This document shows, in pieces, positions 1-10,975 of a DNA stretch of 64,000 nt. The stretch is taken from the NCBI GenBank assembly GCA_020205615.1, contig CM035151.1:19123326-19187325 (forward strand), given 5' to 3'. The notes under the pieces are model-generated. The model did no database searches. It saw only the letters and a list, made by a program, of their open reading frames with translations, and had not been told where the DNA came from. The translations under genes and the position numbers were made by a program. The stretch's first letter is position 1. Every line of letters begins with the position of its first letter. Source of the DNA: Panax quinquefolius (lineage: Eukaryota; Streptophyta; Magnoliopsida; Apiales; Araliaceae).

Positions 1-322
1 AGAATCTCTATCAATCCATTTTATTGTAATTTAGGGCTACAGCTGTTATTTAGTGTTGTTATTATAACAATAGTTATTTATGAATTTATTTTACTTCTTA
101 TAATGCCATCATGTATTGTTTTTACATGCTTCTCCAAGATGTCATATTCAATAAATATCATAGTCATAGAGGTCATAGTTTGGGTCACAATCGTTGAATT
201 ACCTTAAAAAGAGGTTTCCCAACTCTTTAGGAATAACTAACCTACCTTTTTCTTATATTCAAATGTACTTTGTCTTATAATAAATACTATTATTTATGGG
301 TATTATATATTGCTTTTGTTCC

Positions 323-374
<52 letters not shown>

Positions 375-796
375 TAGAAATCTAATTTTAAATTGTAAAG
401 TGACGTAAAACTTTTAACATATTATTTCGTACTTATATTTCAGACAAATCGAGTAAAAAGTCGTAGTCTTAGAAGTGTTTATCTAGCTTGATACATATAT
501 ATAGTATAAGATTGCAAAAATACGTAATTAAAAATAATTGTTTTGTATTTGTTTCCAAGACTTTGGTGGAGAATTAAGTAGTAATAACTAGTTGCTTTTC
601 AGATATTTTTAAGATGCTGTTATATACACACCCCACTGATAGTACCATATACTCCATATCCCAATATGATTTAACACAATCAAGAATTGATCAACTGCTC
701 TGTATCAAGTAACCCTTTTCCTAGAATTGTTATAAGAATCAATAAATATTGACCTATATATTAACAATTCTCTTCTCTGTTCTATGCTTTTTGCAG
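1..796 (+). promoter_or_regulatory. Upstream region and probable 5'-UTR intron of the PHT1 gene
   Basis: AT-rich non-coding DNA. It carries an (AT)n microsatellite at 329-369. A pyrimidine-rich run ending in TTTTTGCAG at 788-796 looks like a 3' splice site, so the leader of the phosphate transporter is probably spliced about 35 nt before its ATG; the matching donor was not identified. I looked for the phosphate-starvation element P1BS (GNATATNC) and saw no clear match. No other gene is visible. Confidence 0.5.
329..369. repeat. (AT)n microsatellite
   Basis: About 20 uninterrupted AT dinucleotides. Confidence 0.95.
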
Positions 797-830
797 GACT
801 GGTAAAATCTTGAGTAGGGCTAATAATATA

Positions 831-2447
831 ATGGCTAGAGAACAACTGGAAGTGCTTAATGCACTTGATGTGGCCAAAACCCAATTGTATCACTTCACAG
901 CAATAGTCATTGCTGGAATGGGATTCTTCACAGATGCATATGACTTGTTCTGCATATCTCTTGTCACTAAATTACTAGGCCGCATATACTACCACGAAGA
1001 TGGCTACCCCAAGCCAGGAACTCTGCCTCCAAATGTCTCGGCCGCGGTCAATGGCGTCGCGTTTTGTGGCACTCTTGCTGGCCAGCTCTTCTTTGGGTGG
1101 CTTGGTGACAAAATGGGCCGGAAAAGAGTCTATGGCATGACACTTATGATCATGGTCATTTGCTCCATCGCCTCGGGCCTTTCCTTTGGCAAAGACCCAA
1201 AATCTGTCATGGTTACATTGTGCTTTTTTCGCTTCTGGTTAGGTTTTGGGATAGGCGGTGACTACCCACTTTCAGCCACCATTATGTCCGAATACGCCAA
1301 CAAAAAGACGCGTGGGGCGTTCATTGCAGCAGTGTTTGCTATGCAGGGATTTGGAATTATGGCTGGTGGGGTGTTTGCAATCATTGTTTCAGCGGCTTTT
1401 AAGGCTAGTTATCCAGCTCCTGCATATGAAGATGATGCACTTGGCTCTACTGTCTCGCAAGCTGATTACCTTTGGCGCATAATTCTAATGTTTGGAGCAA
1501 TTCCTGCCGCATTGACTTATTACTGGCGCATGAAAATGCCCGAAACTGCTCGTTACACAGCCTTAGTGGCCAAAAATGCAAAACAGGCAGCTGCCGATAT
1601 GTCAAAAGTATTGCAAGTGGAAATCGAAGCAGAACAAGAAAAGGTTGCATCAACTACTGAGCCAAAGGGTGCTTTTGGTTTGTTTTCAAAGGAATTTCTT
1701 CGTCGACATGGTTTACATTTGCTTGGAACAACTACTACATGGTTCTTGTTGGACATCGCGTTTTATAGCCAGAATCTTTTCCAAAAGGACATTTTTAGCG
1801 CTATTGGTTGGCTTCCCAAAGCCAAAACTATGAACGCAATTGAAGAGGTTTACAAAATAGCAAGGGCTCAAACACTCATTGCTCTTTGCAGTACTGTCCC
1901 TGGCTATTGGTTTACCGTGGCATTTATTGATAAAATGGGGAGATTTGCCATTCAATTGATGGGGTTCTTTTTCATGACAGTGTTTATGTTTGCTCTGGCT
2001 ATTCCATACGATCACTGGACTCATAAGGAAAACAGAATTGGATTTGTGATTATGTACTCTTTGACATTTTTCTTTGCAAATTTTGGTCCTAACGCAACGA
2101 CATTTGTTGTCCCTGCTGAGATTTTCCCTGCTAGGCTACGGTCAACGTGCCATGGTATATCTGCAGCATCTGGAAAGGCCGGGGCAATGGTAGGGGCATT
2201 CGGGTTTTTGTATGCAGCTCAGAGCAAGGACAGGACTCTGACTGATAAAGGGTATCCTCCAGGTATTGGAGTGAAGAACTCGCTTATAGTTCTCGGCGTG
2301 GTTAACTTCTTAGGGATGATGTTTACGTTTTTGGTGCCCGAATCGAAGGGAAAATCATTGGAGGAAATGTCTAGGGAAAATGAAGATGAAATGGAAATGG
2401 AGTCTAGGCCTCCGGTTGGTAATGACACTAGGACAATTCCAGTTTAA
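831..2447 (+). CDS. PHT1: PHT1-family inorganic phosphate transporter (H+/Pi symporter)
   Basis: A 538-residue major-facilitator protein, the usual length for plant PHT1 transporters, which import phosphate with protons across the plasma membrane of root and other cells. The start is the ATG at 831 giving [13 protein letters not shown], the conserved PHT1 N-terminus; an in-frame TTG at 810 extends the frame but lies in the leader. TM1 carries FFTDAYDLF with Asp35 and Asp38. The PHT1 signature [13 protein letters not shown] is at residues 142-154. A hydrophilic central loop follows about residues 235-295 and ends in the conserved [11 protein letters not shown] stretch. A short acidic cytoplasmic tail ([13 protein letters not shown]) ends the protein. 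The coding region has no intron and no damage, so it should be functional. Which PHT1 paralogue it is cannot be decided here. Confidence 0.96.
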   Translation: MAREQLEVLNALDVAKTQLYHFTAIVIAGMGFFTDAYDLFCISLVTKLLGRIYYHEDGYPKPGTLPPNVSAAVNGVAFCGTLAGQLFFGWLGDKMGRKRVYGMTLMIMVICSIASGLSFGKDPKSVMVTLCFFRFWLGFGIGGDYPLSATIMSEYANKKTRGAFIAAVFAMQGFGIMAGGVFAIIVSAAFKASYPAPAYEDDALGSTVSQADYLWRIILMFGAIPAALTYYWRMKMPETARYTALVAKNAKQAAADMSKVLQVEIEAEQEKVASTTEPKGAFGLFSKEFLRRHGLHLLGTTTTWFLLDIAFYSQNLFQKDIFSAIGWLPKAKTMNAIEEVYKIARAQTLIALCSTVPGYWFTVAFIDKMGRFAIQLMGFFFMTVFMFALAIPYDHWTHKENRIGFVIMYSLTFFFANFGPNATTFVVPAEIFPARLRSTCHGISAASGKAGAMVGAFGFLYAAQSKDRTLTDKGYPPGIGVKNSLIVLGVVNFLGMMFTFLVPESKGKSLEEMSRENEDEMEMESRPPVGNDTRTIPV

Positions 2448-3057
2448 TTATGTGGTTATGTATATATTATATGCTCCGGGGTACTTGAGTTTGTATGTTC
2501 TTGAGCACGTAGCTTAGAATGAAATAAGCTCTTCCTGGTCTGCTTATTGTTGAAGTCATTCCGTCATTTGGTGGTAAGATAAATTATACTATGTTGAATT
2601 TGAAATGAGTACTGCTATAAATTTATGATAAATTTATTACTTCGAATTACAATTGCAAAACTTTTCGATACATAGAATTGAAAGAATTAAGAAGGTCACA
2701 GTTATTACACATCTCTATAACAAAATTATCATTAATACTTATCTACGTAAATGACAATCAAAAAGTAACATAAACATTCGGAATATATATCATTTTACAC
2801 TTGAAATCTATGAGAAATCAGAAGTTAAAACAGATTTTTTTGAAAACTTGTTTACTGGAAATTCTTCAATTTGGACCCTAAACTTTAATCATAAAAGTGA
2901 TTTGCACCCTAAATTTTATTAGTGCATTGAAACTCAAAATTTAAGGTGTATTTAATTCAAAAAAAAGTTTGGGGTGCAAATCGATTTTTGCGTTAAAGTC
3001 GATAATGTGAATTTGGAATTTAGTCGGAAACCTACAATGTAGACCGATCTTATAACG
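2448..3057. other. Intergenic, 3' flank of PHT1
   Basis: Non-coding AT-rich DNA. AATGAAATAAGC near 2518 may belong to the PHT1 polyadenylation region. Nothing else is recognised. Confidence 0.5.
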
Positions 3058-3065
3058 GTCACAGG
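3058..3065. repeat. Left 8-bp target site duplication of the hAT element
   Basis: GTCACAGG, repeated exactly at 4074-4081. Confidence 0.93.
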
Positions 3066-4073
3066 TAGGGGTGAGCATGGTGCGGTTTGGTGCGGTTTGA
3101 AGTCCAAACCGCACCCAAAACCGCTTAGGTGCGGTTTGAAAAATTTAAAACCGCACACGAAACCGCTTGTGATTGATGCGGTGCGGTGCGGTTTTAAAGT
3201 GTGCGGTGCGGTTTTAATTGATGCGGTTTCGGTTCCAAAACCAATTAAAACACCAAAAAAGTCTAAACTTCAATAAAATTTAACATAAAACTTGCATCGA
3301 ACAATTAACTTAGTGACAGAGTCAGTAATGAGAATTATATCAAACATAGAACCAAAGTTCCTTCAGCCAAACATGTCAAATTCACCATCAAATCATAGAA
3401 CAGTGAGACACGTAAAATAGTTTTAATTTATAATAAAGAAATGATGCTTTAAAACTAAAACATACGCTATATAAAACAACGGAGACCATATATTGATAAC
3501 AAGCAAAAAGGTTTATCTAATTCTCCAAAAATTAAAAGTATATACCGGAGATAGAATGAAATTCTATTTTATATATTGCAGTGAGGACTTTTAGATTATA
3601 ATCTTAACTATACCTAATTTGAAAAATAATCTATTAGACTATTACTATTATAGCATTGGCCTTAACCAATGCATCAAGAGCTCGAACCAACGAATTTGAC
3701 CCCTCAGCTATAAGCCCCTCCAATAACGCACCAAACAAATTCGAAATTCCAAAACTCAATTGCTTAATTTTTGACTCTATAACCTCTAACTATTTTCTTT
3801 CAATTGGTGAAAAAATAACAATGCAAGACTGGAATTTTTTCTGAGCGTGTTCAAGTGAAAAGTAACTTTAGAATTTATTAGAGATAATACATACATACAC
3901 ACATATGGTGCGGTTTCGGTTTTATGCATACGGTTTTGGCTAGTAACCAAACCGGAACCGTAAATTTGGTTATTCAAGTCACCTAAAACCGCCACATACG
4001 CCGGAACCGTTGGTGCGATTCGTGCGATTTTTGGTGCGATTTCGATTCCAATTTAATTATTTGCTCAGCCCTA
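3066..4073. mobile_element. Non-autonomous hAT-superfamily DNA transposon
   Basis: A 1,008-bp element bounded by perfect 8-bp direct repeats (GTCACAGG), the target duplication size of hAT transposons. The ends form a 12-bp inverted repeat with one mismatch: TAGGGGTGAGCA on the left and TGCTCAGCCCTA on the right. Both ends carry dense subterminal copies of GTGCGGTTT and its complement AAACCGCAC (about 3078-3235 and 3905-4040), as expected of transposase binding sites. No long open frame or transposase is present, so it would depend on an autonomous relative. Confidence 0.92.
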
Positions 4074-4081
4074 GTCACAGG
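4074..4081. repeat. Right 8-bp target site duplication of the hAT element
   Basis: GTCACAGG, identical to 3058-3065. Confidence 0.93.
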
Positions 4082-5371
4082 TAAATTAACTAAACTGGGA
4101 GGACTAAATTTTTAACCAATATCCTCTCGGAAGTTATACATGGAAGGGAGAAAAGGGAAGGAGTTTTTATGTAAATTAATTTTGGCCAAGCTTAAATTTA
4201 CATATATGTATATATATCACTTTCTTAAGAAAAAATTGGCTAAAATTTAGAATCCAAGGGAACATTTAAAGACACCATACATTTTAATTTATATAAGTTT
4301 ATTTTCACTAGGTAAAGGATACCATAATAATCATACATTTTAATTTATATAAGTGTTTTTTCCCCCTTTTTTTAATGGCTTCATTCATGCATCCACTAGA
4401 AAAGAAAAATAGTGATATCTAAAAGATTGAATGATGACTGATGACAAGAGAAGCACAAGGAGAAGGAGAAAATAAATTAAGCCCCATAACAAACAACTTT
4501 TCACTTGTTTGATGAGACATTTTGGAAATTACAACCTTTAGAAAATAAAAATTCCGGTAAATCTAGGTTCTAATTTACAATATTTTTTGGGCTTGGCCCT
4601 AAACTTGAATTTTCTAGAAGAATTTGAGACATGAAACTTGGATTCGTCAAATTTTGTAGGTACATCAAGATTTGTTCATGAAATAATTAGACGATATTCC
4701 CTTTGATGGAACATGATAGTCTTATTTGAGTTTTTGATTCATCAGAAACGTATTAAAAAAAATCAAAATTTCTTTAATAAATTACTAGTTTTTGCTTCTA
4801 TATTCCCACTTTTTTTATATATAAATATTTTCTTTTGAAGATACAACCCAAACGTGTACTTATTTTGGATAATTAATAAATTAGAACAGAAAATAGAGAT
4901 TAAAAAATAAAATACAGAAAGCAGGGATACAATTACACTTTGTTCAAAGAATACCAACATAAAGCTAGTGGTGCAGCACATCTTTATTCCTCAAGAGTAT
5001 ATAACCAAGAATACAAGGACAGGGAATTTTATTCCTTTTTTTCATGTGTTAATCAGATATGATAATAAAAACAAGCAAAAAAAGCATTAGAAGCCTTGGC
5101 GGCTTTGTGGATAAAAAAAAGAAGGATAAGTAGCCAAACTTTTAGGACTGTTCATTCCATAATCCATATGTTCCTTTAGTTCATGTATGGTACGAAAGAA
5201 AAGGAGGAGAAAACTCAACTCTGCTTTCTATTTTAAATTAAGCTACAAGCTTCAGCAGGTTGTGAGGAGAAGTTAGTTTTAGGTGAGAATTAATATTATC
5301 CAAAGAAAGGTGCCTATACAATATCTATCTATATTACTCTTTATCTTAATATTAGTAGCCAAATTTCAAAC
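4082..5371. other. Intergenic between the hAT element and PPCK
   Basis: AT-rich non-coding DNA. The right part (about 5000-5371) would contain the 3' UTR of the minus-strand PPCK gene. No other feature is supported. Confidence 0.5.
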
Positions 5372-7686
5372 TCAAACACCTGTTTCTCTGTTGCTTGCCA
5401 TCCATGGGTGCCCTGTGCATCACCACACCATAAACAGAACAACCCCCTATTAATATATATTTTTAACAAATCAGAGAAAAGGATAATGTGAAATAAATAT
5501 TAAAAGCAGCTTAATCAAAATTTCGTGTTTATGTTCGACCCTAATATATATTTAAAAATATTTTGAAAGCAGCCCAAACCAAGGTACACACTTTCAAAAG
5601 ACTATGTTCAATCAAGTTTGTCTTTTGGGTGTTTTTTCATTTCATTGGTACTATTACTATCAACAATAGAGACAAAAAGAATTCAAGAACTCAACGAAAA
5701 GGTCTTGCCCCAATGGTTACCTTCACTCGTGTACTAAAAAGGTAAGAGTTTTAAACCTTGGTCTACAAACCTTGCCAACGACAAAAGTTGGGTGTGTTTA
5801 AATTATATTTTAAACCACCAAAATATTTTTTAAAAAAAATCAAGAACTCAATTAGATGTTAAAACATGTAGATTCTTTATACCTATGTTTTCTATTAAAA
5901 GTGTATTTAAAAATTTCTTCGTAAAACTAGCAGTTTCCACCCTACTATTTAAAGCATTCATGATGTGAATGGAACTACCTCAAAGCAACCACAACAAGGT
6001 ACACTTCCAAAAAAAAATATTCTAAGGGGACGGGAATTAGGGACTGGTCTAGCGACCGACCCAATATTTTTTTTCTTTTTAACTCTCAAAAAATTTATAA
6101 TATTTTTTTTCACTCAAATTTTTACAGAATCAAGTAATTTAGGTATAATTTGGCTCTATTTTTTAGATGTATCCAAATTACACCTAAATCATTCACTTAT
6201 GTAAAAATTTGAGTTAAAAAAATATTATAAATTTTTTGGGTTTAAGGTTTAGGGTATATGTATCTAAATTACACTTAATTATTTAATTTTGTAAAAAAAA
6301 TTGAGTTAAAATAAATATTATAATATTTTTAGGAGTCGAAAGAAAAAAATTTTGAACCGGTCTCCCTGTCTCCCCAGAAAAGCTAAAAAACAAAAAAGAA
6401 GAAGCAGAAACTACAATAATGTTGTCAAGTAAAAAAAATAATAAAAACAAAAAGGAAAAGAGAACTCATAGAGAAAGAAAGAAAGAAAGAAAGAAAGAAA
6501 AAAAAAAAAAAAAAAAAAAGGACTAAAGTAGGAGTTTCAGAAAGGGAAAACAAACAAAATTGCTCACATGAACTACAATCACAATAAAGCACAAATTAAT
6601 GACAGCATTAAATAGAGTTTACTTTGTACTCACTGAGAACTTGCTCGGCGGAGAGTCTTCTGGAAACGTCTTTACAGAGCATTCTCCGTAAAAGATCCTT
6701 AACCGCCGACGAAACCGATTGAAAATTCCTAGTCGGAAACCTCAGATTCGCGCGGATGACCACCTCGAAGATCTCCGTCGCTGAATCGCCGTAAAAAGGA
6801 GGAATTCCGGCCAGCATTATATACAGAATTACACCGGCACTCCACACATCCACCTTCTCATTGTAATCTCTCCCTGCCACCACCTCCGGTGCCACGTAGT
6901 ACGGCGTTCCGACAACTCCATTCATCAACTCTCCCTCCCTAAAACATTCCGCTGATCCAAAATCCGCAAGCTTCAGCCGATTCCACTCGTCGAATAGAAT
7001 ATTGTCCGGCTTCAAATCGCGATGGGCAACTCCACGACGGTGACAGTGAGCAATCGCCTCCATTAGTGGAACCTGATTGATAGATTTTAGACAGAGAGTA
7101 AATTTTTTTATGATCAGCACTTTGTTCCATAAACAATAAAGCTTTTATCACCAGCTATTGTAACAAATTTGCGAAGAATTAACGCTAAAATAATTCACAG
7201 CTAGGAATAAAATCAAAACAATTGTAATAAATAACCACAATTTCTAATTGGATATACTGCTGATTTTCAACTCTGATATCACTAAAAACGAAAATGTTCA
7301 TCTTCAACTTTAGTACTTTCGATGAAACGGACACATAAAAGTACCATGACGGTGATAGCTTCTGACTCGGAGAAGACTCGCTCGGTGACTCGGCAGAAAA
7401 GATCGGACGAGTTACAAAACTCGAGGACGATGTGGAGGTGCGTTTCGTCCTCGTAAACATCAAAAATCTGGAGGACGTTAGGGTTTGGAGAGAGAATCTG
7501 CATAATTTTAGCTTCATTATAGATACATTGCCGGTCAATAGAGTCTTCCGAGATGAGGCGCTTGTCGATGGACTTGACGGCAAAGGAATCGCCAGAGACG
7601 GAAGAGTAGCACCGGAAAACGACGCCGAATCGTCCCCGTCCGATCTCTTGGCAAACACAGTAGTCTCTGTTCAGTGCCTCGCTCAT
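5372..7686 (-). CDS. PPCK: Phosphoenolpyruvate carboxylase kinase (PPCK)
   Basis: A minimal Ca2+-independent Ser/Thr kinase of the CDPK group that phosphorylates PEP carboxylase near its N-terminus and lowers its malate sensitivity. Coding exons on the minus strand are 7686-7345, 7072-6634 and 5412-5372 (822 nt, 273 residues; family about 275-285). Introns have GT/AG ends and phases fit. Visible motifs: GRGRFG glycine loop, AVKSIDK lysine, HRDLKPDN catalytic loop, [17 protein letters not shown] activation segment, and RRLSAEQVL leading into exon 3. Exon 3 is only 41 nt: the split Arg codon, then HPW, nine further residues and a stop. It follows a CACAG acceptor and completes the AEQVLRHPW motif expected in this family. 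There is no EF-hand or autoinhibitory tail, which separates PPCK from CDPKs. The small last exon and long intron are predicted by motif, not by transcript. Confidence 0.9.
6026..6375. mobile_element. Foldback MITE in PPCK intron 2
   Basis: The ends are imperfect inverted repeats: GGGGACGGGAATTAGGGACTGGTC on the left answers GACCGGTCTCCC-type sequence closing with GTCTCCCC on the right. Internally, 6087-6160 folds back on 6165-6240 as a hairpin with arms of about 70 bp, and a third, direct copy of the arm follows at about 6285-6340. No open frame. Clear target duplications were not seen, so the superfamily is left open. Confidence 0.65.
6473..6519. repeat. (GAAA)n followed by poly(A)
   Basis: Five to six GAAA units run into about 20 A residues, inside PPCK intron 2. 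Confidence 0.9.
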
Positions 7687-7756
7687 ACTCTGTAATGTAT
7701 GACTACTGTATTTTCTCTCTGTTTCACAAAATTTCTCTCCCGCCCCGGATAAAATT

Positions 7757-7764
7757 CTTATATA
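7757..7764 (-). promoter_or_regulatory. Probable TATA box of PPCK
   Basis: TATATAAG on the minus strand, about 70 nt upstream of the PPCK ATG. Position and sequence fit a core promoter. Confidence 0.5.
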
Positions 7765-8062
7765 AAAAAAATTGGGGAATGTTTTGGTGGAATATTCGAG
7801 TGATGCGACAACCGTTGATTTTAATTACTTTTTGATCCAACGGCTGATACGTATTTAATGTCGGCTTTGAATAGTGAAACAGGATTGTACTTTAGGTTTA
7901 TTACGGAATATGGCACCATATTGGAATATCCGTACGAGTGTTCAGTGCCGTGGTGGGGTATATTTCTAGTTTTATCCAAAAATTGAATTCAGATTACAAA
8001 ACACCTTTTCCTAATAGTATTTTATTCGGAAAGATAAGCTAAAAAAATTATCAGTTTAAGTA

Positions 8063-8348
8063 CTCCCTCCCTAACTTAATATAAATAGTTTAAAAATTAT
8101 ATATAAATATTAAAAAAATAATTATATAGTATTAAATATAATATTAATTGTCTATATTATTCTTACATTAAAAAAAGAGAGTGTTGTTTGTTAGACAAAA
8201 AATAGTGAGAGAACCAAAATTATATTTAATACTTGAAGTAATATTAGAAACTAAGTAATTAATTATTACTTAAAATTCTCAAATGATTTATATTAAGTGA
8301 CAAAAACATTTCTCTCAAACGACGATTTATATTAAAAGAGGGAGGGGG
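8063..8348. mobile_element. Stowaway-like MITE
   Basis: The left end CTCCCTCCCTAACTTAATATAAAT and the right end form a near-perfect inverted repeat of about 24 bp, flanked by TA on both sides (8061-8062 and 8349-8350). CTCCCTCC termini with a TA target duplication are the mark of Stowaway (Tc1/mariner) MITEs. No coding capacity. Confidence 0.8.
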
Positions 8349-8360
8349 TAGTACGTTTAA

Positions 8361-8545
8361 GAAGAAAAAATCTGTTCCAAAATGTTTGTCGTTTACAACT
8401 ATCTAAGAGAACAAATTATTTATTTTTCTATATTACCCCTACCTTCTCTCATTGTCCTAAGAAATTCTCTCTCTTGTATTAATAGTTTTCAATTTTCCAT
8501 AAAGGGGTAGCAATGAAATTTCAAATAAATTTTAATTGTTAAATG
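8361..8545. repeat. Partial MITE copy, first unit of a tandem pair
   Basis: About 185 bp, roughly 85% identical by eye to 8580-8764, at a spacing of 219 nt. It lacks the left CTCCCTCCGTTCC terminus present in the second unit and abuts the end of the 8063-8348 MITE. Confidence 0.75.
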
Positions 8546-8548
8546 ATA

Positions 8549-8818
8549 CTCCCTCCGTTCCTAAAGGATTGTCGTTTTAGAAGAAAAAATTTGTTTCAAA
8601 AAGTTTGTCGTTTATAACTTTCAAGAAGAATAAAGTATTTACTTTCCTATATTTCCCCTACCTTCTCTCATTGTCCCAAAAAAATTTCTTTCTTGTATTA
8701 ATAGTTTTCAACTTCCCATAAAGGGATAGTGATGGAATTTCAAATAAATTTTATTTGGTAAATGTTAATTCATGTGTCAAAACCTTAAAGGACAATCTTT
8801 TAAGAATTAAGGTAGTAG
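8549..8818. mobile_element. Stowaway-like MITE (second tandem unit)
   Basis: Left end CTCCCTCCGTTCCTAAAGGA preceded by TA. The right end (CTTAAAGGACAATCTTTTAAG to TAGTAGTA) is its imperfect inverted repeat, both carrying the GATTGTC core. The interior matches 8361-8545. Boundaries are accurate to a few bases. Confidence 0.7.
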
Positions 8819-10039
8819 TATTAAATGACAAAAACTAAGAGAGTGATGGATACAAAAGTGTTGTCCACCACCACCCACATTGTTAAGAATAAGACAAAAT
8901 TAGGCCTCATTCCATTTGAGCAATTAGTGTCTGTTAAAGAGTCTCAATGTTAAAGCCAAATCCTTTGGCAATAAACTATCAACGCCTAATTGGGATTCCG
9001 GACGGCATAAGGTACTAAGCAAGGACAATCACGCAAAAGTAAACAAAAACAAATTATTGTGGCCTCATAGGCTCATTATATTGATCCACACTAGATCAGA
9101 TAATTTGTTGAGATTGATTCATATTTTTGTGAGTTTGACTAATGATCATTACTGACGAGAAGTAGAGTGAGATCCTCGCCTCCAATGAAATGAATGATTG
9201 CCAACTCACGCCGTGAAGTTGGCGAGAATTGCAAAAGTCAAGCAAGAATGCCAAGAATCGACTTGAAAATTTATTAGTAGTCCGATCTTGAATTTTATTA
9301 ATGTATTATGCTTCGTGAGTTTAAATTCATATAATAGCATTTAGGATTTCTAGTTACTAGAAAAACATTGTTTGATCATTACAGCTAATAGTAATAGTAA
9401 TAGGCACACAGTATATATGTCCAAATGATAATCAAGTTGAACTAACTGAAATTGAGATGAAAAGATTAATTTAGTGCTTAATAATATTCGGATGATGCAA
9501 AATTTAAATCCCTAGAGGTTCTCCTACATGGAGAAATAATTTTTTGTTTATTAAATTAGTTGTTGGTTTTAAGAAAACTTACCAATAATGTAGCAGTTTA
9601 GTGTTATTAAATTAAACATTTGTTGTTACAGTTGTAGCTTGCTCTTGTGTTTATTTAATTAATTAATACAGAAAAGAATCTTGCTTCATTAAATTAATTT
9701 TTAGTATATGATGATCATCTCAATATTTTAAGCTCCTAGGATTAGATATAATGACAGGTAAACCTTTGTGAGTCTATCGATGGATTTCTGCCTGTCCAGC
9801 TAAAAGTTGAATATTTCGTTAAAAACAATTTTATATGGTGCACTCTGAGGTTCAACTTAAAAGCCCATTAAATAAGATTCTTATTCATCTTTTTGGGACA
9901 TACGGAGGAAGAGTCTCCTAATAGTTAATTAAAAACAAAATGTCTATACGCTTACAAAGACAAAAGTTCTCGATTAAATAATACATGATGACCATTTCGA
10001 GCAAATCGTCATATAATCTCAAAAAATAAATCACGTTAT
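8819..10039. other. Intergenic
   Basis: AT-rich non-coding DNA with no open frame of note and no recognised repeat. Confidence 0.5.
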
Positions 10040-10270
10040 AATGGAGTTCGTTGTTTAAAGTTCATTTGGAGAAGACCGTATGATGAAAGGCCCTTCTCTA
10101 ACGAACCTTAAAAAGTTAACCAAAAACGAACCGACTATATATAGCGACGATTTTTTTCGTCGCTATAGCATACAAAGCCAAAGCCGACGACATAACTATG
10201 ACGACGGTTTGATAGCTCAAAAAACCGTCGTTATAAGTAAATTTATAGAGAACTGATATTTCCACATAAA
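10040..10270. repeat. Element with CGACG hairpins
   Basis: Contains a perfect hairpin at 10140-10166 (TATAGCGACGA, short T loop, TCGTCGCTATA) and a second CGACGG/CCGTCG pair at about 10199-10233. GTTTAAAGTTC near 10055 resembles the end of the (TA)n-bounded element at 17691-17882, so both probably belong to one MITE-like family. Exact ends are uncertain. Confidence 0.45.
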
Positions 10271-10975
10271 AAATACTAATATTTTCACGTAATTCTTCTC
10301 ATATGAATAATGAATAAATCTCACCTCTTCCATGACAAACAGAGACTCATGTAGAAATATCATTTAAATACATGAAAACATCAGTTTCCTAATTATATAT
10401 AGTGTTGAATGAGATTCTTTTTCATCTTTTTGGGACTAAAATATTTATTCAACTTTTTCCCCTGAATTGACAAGATTTCAATGCAGACCAAATTAATCTG
10501 GAGATGAATGGAAGCTAAATGCCTAAATCCTATGGTCAGGATCTGGGTACGAAGAGATTCAGCAATAAAAAATCTTGCACAATCATACAAGTCGTCACTC
10601 TTAAATCATAACCATTCATTTTACAACAAACATTGCCATAACAATGGGATAAGAATCTGGTTACCCAAAAACAAGTAAAGCTCTATCAAATGCTATTTAA
10701 AACACTAATGAATATTTAAGCCAGACTAGATTGAATATATCAAATAAACTTGTGTATCGTTTTCTTGCGCTTCATTTTCACGATGGTGATTTACAACTGC
10801 TTTTCAAGGAGAAAATACAACTTATTAACATTCAGTCTAGTAACTATTCCTGAGACGGGGATCCAACTTTTCAGATTAAGTTGTCTGTGCGAAGATGAAG
10901 ATTCTATAATACAAGATACCTACAGAGCAAGTGATTGGAAAAATTATGAGCTCTTGAACTGTAAATATCGGCACG
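10271..10975 (-). other. 3' flank / probable 3' UTR of CRY2
   Basis: Non-coding. If the donor at 10983 is used, the acceptor GCACAG near 10885 would add only a four-residue end before a stop at 10871. No conserved CRY2 tail exon was found here. Confidence 0.4.

Larger units (their letters stand above)
5413..6633 (-). other. Second intron of PPCK (1,221 nt)
   Basis: Starts with GTGAGT at 6633 and ends with CACAG at 5413. It holds an inverted-repeat MITE (6026-6375) and a (GAAA)n/poly-A tract (6473-6519). If this intron is retained, the protein ends after [13 protein letters not shown] and loses the HPW tail. Confidence 0.8.

Noticed and set aside
810..830. Upstream TTG extension of the PHT1 frame
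   Set aside because: The conserved PHT1 N-terminus begins at the ATG at 831; the extra seven residues have no family support and lie in the leader.
5965..6204. 79-residue open frame in PPCK intron 2
   Set aside because: It overlaps the foldback MITE and is low-complexity; no protein signal.
7432..7695. Plus-strand 87-residue open frame
   Set aside because: Antisense shadow of PPCK exon 1.
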